Positions 58,838-64,000 of a DNA stretch of 64,000 nucleotides are shown in pieces. Where the stretch lies: assembly GCF_012933465.1 (NCBI RefSeq), contig NZ_JABBND010000013.1, positions 1-64,000 of the forward strand, given 5' to 3'. Position 1 is the first letter of the stretch; every line of letters starts with the position of its first letter. Under the pieces are notes generated by a model. It did not search any database. It was not told the DNA's origin and worked only from the letters and a program-made list of their open reading frames with translations. The stretch is from Actinomycetospora sp. TBRC 11914 (GTDB lineage Bacteria > Actinomycetota > Actinomycetes > Mycobacteriales > Pseudonocardiaceae). A program made the translations under genes and the position numbers.

Positions 58838-59497
58838 ATGGACGCGGAGGTGGCGGCGGCGTTGTGGCAGTTGGAGGCCGCCTTCGTCGCGCACCAGGCT
58901 CGCGAGGTCCTGGAGAACCTCACCCCCCGGCAGAAGCCCGTCGTGCTCGCCGAGGCCGATCCGCTGGCGCTCGCCCTCGGGCTCGGCGAGACGATCGGCG
59001 CCCCCGACGACGTCCGGGCGCTGACCCCGTGGCTGTTGCGCGCGGTGGTCTCCGACGACCGCGTCGACCTGCACTCGGTGCTCTCCCGCATCGCCGTCTT
59101 CTGGGACGGCTGGACCACCGCCGAGCGGACCGCGGTGCGCGACTTCGTCGACACCCTGTGGGTCGCCCTCCTCGACCGGCACCCCGGCCCCGTCTCCACC
59201 CTCCCGGTGGCCACGGCGGTCTCGTTCCTCGACGACGCCTCCGGGCTGGGCGACGGGCCCGCGCGGCTGCTCGGGATCTGGGAGTACAAGGACACCGCGA
59301 GCGCCGACCACCACCTCGCCGAGCTCGTGATCGACGCCCACTACGGCGCCCGGGTCGCCCCGGAGGTCCTGACGTGGGCCCGCGCGGTCCCGCAGCGCGA
59401 GCGGCTCGCGCGGGCGGCTGACCGTGACCGCCTCGAACCGTGGGCGAGCGACCTCGGGGCCGCGCTCGACGTCCTCGCCGCCACCCCGCCGGAGTGA
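58838..59497 (+). CDS. Hypothetical helical protein, 219 aa
   Basis: Family not recognised. The sequence is mostly helical with a Trp/Leu-rich hydrophobic core (ALTPWLLRAVVSDDRVDLHSVLSRIAVFWDGW, TLWVALLDRHPGP) and conserved-looking acidic patches. It has no signal, no span and no motif. A longer form from ATG 58769 is possible; ATG 58838 is preferred because MDAEVAAALWQLEAAFVAHQ is a clean first helix and the added part is basic and unstructured. It lies 77 bases upstream of the EcsC-like gene on the same strand. Confidence 0.62.
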   Translation: MDAEVAAALWQLEAAFVAHQAREVLENLTPRQKPVVLAEADPLALALGLGETIGAPDDVRALTPWLLRAVVSDDRVDLHSVLSRIAVFWDGWTTAERTAVRDFVDTLWVALLDRHPGPVSTLPVATAVSFLDDASGLGDGPARLLGIWEYKDTASADHHLAELVIDAHYGARVAPEVLTWARAVPQRERLARAADRDRLEPWASDLGAALDVLAATPPE

Positions 59498-59574
59498 GCC
59501 GGACCGAGCCGGACCGAGCCGGACCCGGTCGGCCGCGGGCGGCCCGGGCCGCGGGTCCGTGACAGGCTGGCGGG

Positions 59575-60243
59575 GTGTCCGAGGGTGGCGCGGTGGAGTC
59601 CTCGTGGTCCGGTGACCGGCTGGTCGGCGAGCTGGTGCGCCGGGGCATCGGCGGGGCCGGCCCGTGGCATTCCGCGCGGCGGGTCGCCGAGGACCACCTC
59701 GCCGACGCCGGGGGCGACGTCGAGACCGCGGTGCGCCGGCTGATCTCCACCCACGTGCGCCTCGCCGCCAGCTCCGGGCTCGTCACCAGCCTCGGCGGGG
59801 CGGCGACGATGGTCGTCACCGCGCCGGCCGGCGTCACCGGCCTCTACCTGGTGTGCACGCGCCTCGCGGCCGCCGTCGCGATCGCCCGCGGCCACGACCC
59901 GGCGGACCCCGTCGTGCGCACCGCCATCCTGCTCTGCGTCCTGGGCGCCGACGGCTCGGAGCTCGCCACCCGCACCGGGATCGACCTGCAGGAGATCTCG
60001 CTGCTCCCCGGGCTGCGGCGGCTGCCGTCCGAGGTCCGGGCCCAGCTCGACCGCCGCATCGGGTACCGCCTCGTGAGCCGCGCCGGTCGCCGCGGGGTGC
60101 TCAACCTGACCAAGCTCATCCCCGTGGTCGCCGGCCCGATCGGCGCCGGCGCGGACGGCATCACCGCCCGGTCGGTCGCGACCTACGCCGACGTCACCTT
60201 CTGGACGCGGGCCCTGCCCCCTCCTTCGAGTGATCCACGGTGA
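59575..60243 (+). CDS. EcsC-related protein, 222 aa
   Basis: Resembles the EcsC family: a glycine-rich hydrophobic segment GLVTSLGGAATMVVTAPAGVTGLYLVCTRLAAAVAIARGHD, followed by TAILLCVLGAD and the C-terminal TKLIPVVAGPIGAGADGITARSVATYAD, which matches the family end. It is more distant from the tandem EcsC pair at 37-39 kb than these are from each other. It may associate with the membrane; function unknown. GTG 59575 is used, followed by the short acidic start SEGGAVESSW. The secreted amidase gene follows after 69 bases. Confidence 0.72.
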   Translation: MSEGGAVESSWSGDRLVGELVRRGIGGAGPWHSARRVAEDHLADAGGDVETAVRRLISTHVRLAASSGLVTSLGGAATMVVTAPAGVTGLYLVCTRLAAAVAIARGHDPADPVVRTAILLCVLGADGSELATRTGIDLQEISLLPGLRRLPSEVRAQLDRRIGYRLVSRAGRRGVLNLTKLIPVVAGPIGAGADGITARSVATYADVTFWTRALPPPSSDPR

Positions 60244-60312
60244 GTCGTGGTGCGAATGTGACGCATGTGGGTGTCAGAGTCCTCGCGCGAGCACCAGTGA
60301 GCGGAGGACACG

Positions 60313-61893
60313 ATGGCGGCGCGGTCGGCATCCGGGACGACGGGCGGCGGACGCCGCGGCCCCGGCGGGCGTGACCGCCGCGGTCGTCCCGACGACGGCG
60401 GGCGGCGCCGCCCCCGGCGGACGCGGCTGCTGCTCGGGCTGGGCGCCGTCGTCCTCGTGGCCGCGCTCGCCCCGGCCGCCGTCGCCGACCCGGAGCCCGC
60501 GGCGACCCCCGACCCCGCCCGCGCCGTGAGCGCCCTGCCGGCGGCGACGCTCCCCCCGGCGGACGCCACCGGCGCCTCGATCACCGCGCTCCCGCTCACC
60601 TCGGTGGCGCGCGACGGCGAGGGGACGCAGGTCGCGCGGTCCGCGGCCCCGCTGCAGCTCGTCGCGGTGACGTGGACCGGTCCGACCCCCGACACGATCG
60701 CGCTGCGCTCCACCGACGCCGCGGGCCGGTGGGGCACCTGGCTCCCGCTCGACTCCAACGCCGACGAGCGCGACGGCACCCCAGCCCGGACGACCGGCGG
60801 GGGGACCGACCCCGTCTGGGTCGGCGACCGCACGCAGGTCGAGGTGCGGGCCACCCGCGGCGGCGCGCCGGTGACGGACGGCCTGACGGTGCGGCGCATC
60901 GACCCCGGCAGCTCGGCGAACGACGCCGCGATCGGCGCCCGGGCCCGGGAGCGCGACTCCTCGGCCCGTGCGGGCGCCCCGCCCGCGCCCGCCTACGTCA
61001 CCCGCGCCCAGTGGGGAGCCGATCCGAAGCTCATGACGTGGGCGCCGCAGTACACGGCGACGACGCGGGCGGTGACGATCCACCACACCGCCGAGTCGAA
61101 CGACTACACCCCCGAGCAGTCGGCGGCGATCGTGCGCGGCATCTACGCCTACCACTCGGTGCAGAACGGCTGGGGCGACATCGGCTACAACGCCCTCGTC
61201 GACAAGTACGGGACGATCTTCGAGGGCCGCGCGGGCGGCATGGACCGGCCCGTCGTCGCCGCCCACGCCGGCGGGTTCAACCAGGAGACCTTCGGCATCG
61301 CGATGATGGGCACGCTCACCGCCACCCCGCCCACCCCGGCGGAGCTGGCGTCGGTGGAGCGCCTCGCCGCGTGGAAGCTCGGCGGGATGTACCGCGACCC
61401 GTCGCAGAAGATCACGCTGACCTCCGCCGGGGGCGGGACCTCGAAGTACGCGAAGGGGCAGACGGCGACCGTCGACGCCCTCTTCGCCCACCGCGACGTC
61501 GGGAACACCGAGTGCCCGGGCAACGCGGGCTACGCGGCCATGGACACCATCCGCGCCGAGACCGCGAAGCTCATCGCCGCCGCGGGCACCGACGTCCGCT
61601 CCGCGTGGACGGCGCACCCCGACCTCGGCCAGCCCACCCGCGACGAGCAACCGACCGCGGACGGGCGCGCCCGGTTCACCGACTTCGAGCACGGGTCGGT
61701 CTACTGGTCGCGGGCCACCGGCGCGCACGAGGTGTCCGGGCCCATCCTGGCGACGTGGCGGGCCCGGGGCGCGGAGCGCTCCCCGTTGGGCCTGCCGACC
61801 GGCGACGAGCACGCCGTCGATGGGGGCCGGGCCCAGTCCTTCGAGCACGGGACGCTGCGCCTCGACACCGTCACGCAGGCCGTCTCGGGGTGA
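60313..61893 (+). CDS. Secreted PGRP-type N-acetylmuramoyl-L-alanine amidase with LGFP repeats, 526 aa
   Basis: An Arg-rich N-terminus (about 38 residues) precedes a signal sequence (TRLLLGLGAVVLVAALAPAAVADP). A beta-rich region of about 150 residues follows, then the amidase_2/PGRP domain: YVTRAQWGAD, the zinc site IHHTAESN, GDIGYNALVD, VVAAHAGGFN, and AHRDVGNTECPGN with the last ligands. The end holds LGFP-type repeats (RGAERSPLGLPTGDE) known in actinobacterial cell-wall proteins. It cleaves the lactyl-L-Ala bond of peptidoglycan outside the cell. ATG 60313 has GGAGG 5 bases upstream. The unusually long, basic n-region fits Tat or a late Sec signal. Confidence 0.93.
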   Translation: MAARSASGTTGGGRRGPGGRDRRGRPDDGGRRRPRRTRLLLGLGAVVLVAALAPAAVADPEPAATPDPARAVSALPAATLPPADATGASITALPLTSVARDGEGTQVARSAAPLQLVAVTWTGPTPDTIALRSTDAAGRWGTWLPLDSNADERDGTPARTTGGGTDPVWVGDRTQVEVRATRGGAPVTDGLTVRRIDPGSSANDAAIGARARERDSSARAGAPPAPAYVTRAQWGADPKLMTWAPQYTATTRAVTIHHTAESNDYTPEQSAAIVRGIYAYHSVQNGWGDIGYNALVDKYGTIFEGRAGGMDRPVVAAHAGGFNQETFGIAMMGTLTATPPTPAELASVERLAAWKLGGMYRDPSQKITLTSAGGGTSKYAKGQTATVDALFAHRDVGNTECPGNAGYAAMDTIRAETAKLIAAAGTDVRSAWTAHPDLGQPTRDEQPTADGRARFTDFEHGSVYWSRATGAHEVSGPILATWRARGAERSPLGLPTGDEHAVDGGRAQSFEHGTLRLDTVTQAVSG

Positions 61894-61932
61894 TCCCGCG
61901 CGCGGTGACCTCCGGCGCGGGACCATGACCGC

Positions 61933-62739
61933 GTGAACGGAGAGGCCGGGTCGCCACCGCCCGGGGTGGCGGACGCCCTGGCGCGCCTCCGGGAGCTGCT
62001 CGCCGACGGTGATCCACCCCTCGACGAAGCGGCGCTGCAGATCGCCCGGCTCGCGGACCCCGACGCCGACGTCGACGCCGCGCTCGCCGAGCTGGACCGG
62101 CTGGCCGAGGGCGTCACCGACCTCGACGGCCTCGTCGTGCGCCTCTACACCGAGGAGGGCTTCGCCGGGAACCGCGAGGAGTACTACGACCCCCGCAACT
62201 CCTCGCTCGTCGAGGTCCTCGCCCGGCGCCGCGGCATCCCGATCACCCTCGCCGTCGTCGTCCTCGAGGTGGGGCGCCGCGCCGGGCTCGCCCTGGAGCC
62301 CGTCGGCATGCCGGGACACTTCCTGGTCCACCCCCGCGACTCGGGGTGGTACCTGGACCCGTTCACCGGCGACCTGCTCGGGCTCGACGAGTGCGAGGCG
62401 CTCTTCCGGGCCTCGACCGGCGTCGGCCGCGACGTGCCGTTCCACCCGGCGCTGCTCGTGCCGGTCTCGGTGCAGTCGGTCCTCGTGCGGATGCTGACCA
62501 ACCTCCGCGTGATCCACCGCGCCGCGGGGCGCGTGCCGGAGCTGCGCTGGGTGCTCGAGGCACGGCTGCTGCTCGCGGGTGTCGGGGCGGACGAGGTCGT
62601 CGAGCTCGCGACGACGGTGGGCCGCCGGGGGGACTACCTCGCCGCGGCCCGCCTGCTCGACCACTGGACCGAGCGGCTCCCCCGCGACACCGCCCGGCTC
62701 GCCCGCCACGCGCGCGCCTGGCGGGCCTACCTCAACTAG
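61933..62739 (+). CDS. SirB1/transglutaminase-like family protein, 268 aa
   Basis: SirB1-type protein (transglut_core2 and TPR). The conserved block EEYYDPRNSSLVEVLARRRGIPITLAVVVLEVGRRAGL, GMPGHFLV and WYLDPFTG are visible, then the tetratricopeptide-like helices VLEARLLLAG and AARLLDHW. The usual Cys of active transglutaminases is not evident, as in most SirB1 proteins. Its role is unclear; the family lies near release-factor genes in other bacteria. GTG 61933 begins 38 bases after the amidase stop. Its TAG stop (62737-62739) is the first triplet of the third 72-bp element. Confidence 0.87.
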   Translation: MNGEAGSPPPGVADALARLRELLADGDPPLDEAALQIARLADPDADVDAALAELDRLAEGVTDLDGLVVRLYTEEGFAGNREEYYDPRNSSLVEVLARRRGIPITLAVVVLEVGRRAGLALEPVGMPGHFLVHPRDSGWYLDPFTGDLLGLDECEALFRASTGVGRDVPFHPALLVPVSVQSVLVRMLTNLRVIHRAAGRVPELRWVLEARLLLAGVGADEVVELATTVGRRGDYLAAARLLDHWTERLPRDTARLARHARAWRAYLN

Positions 62740-62810
62740 GTGCGCTCCGCGCTCGTGAGCACTAACTGTCGCTATACCGACACTTTCTGCTCACGAGCGC
62801 GGAGCGCACC
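62739..62810. repeat. 72-bp palindromic dispersed element, copy 3, between converging stops
   Basis: Core 62755-62794 has 17-base arms paired at 14 positions around CTATAC. Flanks are identical inverted blocks with mini-hairpins GCGC(TCC)GCGC at 62742-62752 and GCGC(GGA)GCGC at 62797-62807, so nearly the whole 76 bases 62737-62812 is palindromic. Both ends are the TAG stops of the converging genes. It should act as a bidirectional terminator. Confidence 0.92.
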
Positions 62811-63451
62811 TACTCGAGGCCCTGCTCGATCGCGTAGCGGGCGAGCTCGACGCGGTTGGTGAGCTGGAGCTTGCGGAGCACGTTCTGCACGTGGTTCTCG
62901 ACGGTGCGGTGGGACAGGCCGAGGCGCTCGGCGATGCGACGGGCGGTGAGGCCCTTCGCCACGAGTCGCAGCACCTCGGTCTCGCGCGGGGTGAGGGCGG
63001 CCCCGGCGGCGTCGGCCGGGGCCTCCCGAGCCCGGCGGCGGAACTCCCCGAGCACGAGGCCGGCGAGCTCCGGCCCGAACACCGCCTGCCCGGCGGCCGT
63101 CCGCTCCACCGCGTCGACGAGCTCCGCCACCTGCGCCGACTTCACCAGGTAGCCGGACGCGCCGGCCCGCACCGCGGCGAGCACGTCGCCCTGCTCGGCG
63201 CTCGCCGAGAGCACCAGGACGCGCGTGCCCGGGAGCGCCTCGAGGAGCGCGGCGGTGGCGCCGGCGCCGTCGAGCCGCGGCATCTGCAGGTCCATGAGCA
63301 CGACGTCGGGCCGCGCGGCCGGGGCGATCCGGACGGCGGCGGCCCCGTCGCCCGCCGTCGCCACCACCTCGAGCCCCCGCTCGCCGAGGTCCCGCGCCAC
63401 GCCCTCGCGCCACATCGGGTGGTCGTCGACCACCATGACCCGCACCGTCAC
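62810..63451 (-). CDS. NarL/LuxR-type response regulator, 213 aa
   Basis: Receiver domain with VMVVDDHPMWREGVA and the phosphoacceptor Asp in VVLMDLQMPRLDG, followed by SGYLVKSA with the conserved Lys. The C-terminal LuxR HTH is LTPRETEVLRLVAKGLTARRIAERLGLSHRTVENHVQNVLRKL (landmarks TPRE and HRTVENH). It is activated by the histidine kinase encoded directly upstream; GTG 63451 overlaps the kinase stop by 4 bases, which decides the start and shows coupling. The input signal and targets are not visible. The gene ends in the third 72-bp palindrome, which supplies its TAG stop. Confidence 0.95.
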   Translation of the reverse strand: MTVRVMVVDDHPMWREGVARDLGERGLEVVATAGDGAAAVRIAPAARPDVVLMDLQMPRLDGAGATAALLEALPGTRVLVLSASAEQGDVLAAVRAGASGYLVKSAQVAELVDAVERTAAGQAVFGPELAGLVLGEFRRRAREAPADAAGAALTPRETEVLRLVAKGLTARRIAERLGLSHRTVENHVQNVLRKLQLTNRVELARYAIEQGLE

Positions 63452-64000
63452 CGGTCCGCCTCCCCCTCCGCGGCGGCGTCCCGCGGCACCCGGATCTCCC
63501 ACTCGACACCCTCCCCGGGCCCGGTCACCAGGGCCGCGCGTCCGCCGAGCTCGGCGACCCGGCCCCGGATCGACGACGCGACCCCGAGGTGGCCCTGCGC
63601 CGCCGCGGCCTCGAGGCGCCCGTCGGGGATGCCGGGGCCGTCGTCGCGCACGCTCACCGTCACCGCGTCCGGGTCGTCCTCGAGCAGCACCCAGAGCCCG
63701 GTGCCGGGCCCGGCGTGGGCGTCGGCGTTGGCCGCGGCCTCCCGGACCACCGCGAGCAGCGGGCGCGCGCGGCCGCCCGCGAGCCACACCGGGTCCGGGG
63801 GCACGGCCAGCACCGCCCGCGCCGGCAGCGCCGCGCCGAGCGCGGCGCCGAGGTCGACCGGCTCGTCGTCGGGTCCGTCGAGACCGACCGGGCCGCGCGT
63901 GATCAACCGCCGCAGCGACGCCTCCTGCTCCGCGGCCGCCCGCGCCAGCTCGGGGTCGCCCAGGGCCGGCCCGCGCCGCGTGACCAGCGCGAGGACCTGC
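63448..64000 (-). CDS. Sensor histidine kinase, C-terminal part, runs off the window
   Basis: Only the last 183 residues are inside the window. They hold a HATPase_c domain: VVREAAANADAHAG (N box), VTVSVRDDGPGIPDG (G1 box), GHLGVASSIRGRVAELGGR (G2-type box) and the ending VEWEIRVPRD. The visible part starts VLALVTRRGPALGDPELARAAAEQEASLRRL. The dimerisation His and any sensor or membrane region lie beyond 64000. The degenerate spacing and pairing with a NarL-type regulator fit the HisKA_3 group. Its stop overlaps the regulator start, so the pair forms one operon. Confidence 0.9.
   Translation of the reverse strand, partial: QVLALVTRRGPALGDPELARAAAEQEASLRRLITRGPVGLDGPDDEPVDLGAALGAALPARAVLAVPPDPVWLAGGRARPLLAVVREAAANADAHAGPGTGLWVLLEDDPDAVTVSVRDDGPGIPDGRLEAAAAQGHLGVASSIRGRVAELGGRAALVTGPGEGVEWEIRVPRDAAAEGEADR

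Overview
The window is very GC-rich DNA (GC far above 70% by eye) with strong G/C third-codon preference, many GTG starts, 4-base GTGA gene overlaps and long spurious reading frames on the opposite strands. Together with the gene content (mycobacterial-type P450, deazaflavin-dependent nitroreductase-like protein, LGFP-repeat amidase, cellulose-synthase-like plus GH6 pair, DUF2397/DUF2398/SMC cluster) this points to a chromosomal segment of a filamentous actinomycete, most likely Pseudonocardiaceae; the family assignment is inference. No rRNA, tRNA, CRISPR array, transposase or phage gene was seen.

Layout. 1-11 kb: metabolic and surface genes: a P450 divergent from an SRPBCC protein with an operator-like palindrome between them, a phosphodiesterase, a cellulose-synthase-like glycosyltransferase followed by a secreted GH6 glucanase, a minus-strand group (lipoprotein, AhpD-like protein, hydroxyisobutyrate-dehydrogenase-like enzyme), then DUF3024 and a Nudix hydrolase overlapping by 4 bases. 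11-18 kb: asnB, aldo-keto reductase, TenA-like protein, HNH nuclease, GH13 glucosidase, MetX-like hydrolase. 18-23.6 kb: CaCA exchanger, MscS channel, serine hydrolase, yaaA, an APH-fold kinase. 23.6-30.5 kb: a translationally coupled three-gene SMC cluster (JetC/TIGR02680, JetA/DUF2397, JetB/DUF2398) resembling a Wadjet/MksBEF condensin but with no adjacent JetD nuclease. 30.5-41 kb: EI24 protein, BtuF-like protein, SoxR with a probable operator, a DUF2786 gene and its neighbour, an unrecognised 634-residue protein, tandem EcsC paralogues, a second P450 and a DUF427 protein. 41-44 kb: ferric-reductase-like flavocytochrome, FMN-binding protein and ApbE flavin transferase in one overlapping operon. 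44-47 kb: L,D-transpeptidase, nitroreductase-like protein, B3/4-domain protein, hypotheticals. 47-55.7 kb: a coupled recC-recB-recD operon. 55.7-64 kb: pentapeptide protein, carboxylesterase, EcsC-like protein, secreted PGRP amidase, SirB1-type protein and a two-component system whose kinase runs off the window.

The least expected content is non-coding. Several unrelated families of short palindromic dispersed elements sit at gene borders: a roughly 72-bp element (three copies) whose 40-bp palindromic core is flanked by mini-hairpins showing compensatory base changes and which starts exactly at the TAG stop of the upstream gene; a 50-bp palindrome-ended element (five copies, four clustered); a 47-bp element in direct duplicate; and a 53-bp inverted repeat lying inside the SMC gene. 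I found no transposase for any of them here. These elements and the JetD-less SMC operon are the items I would look at first.
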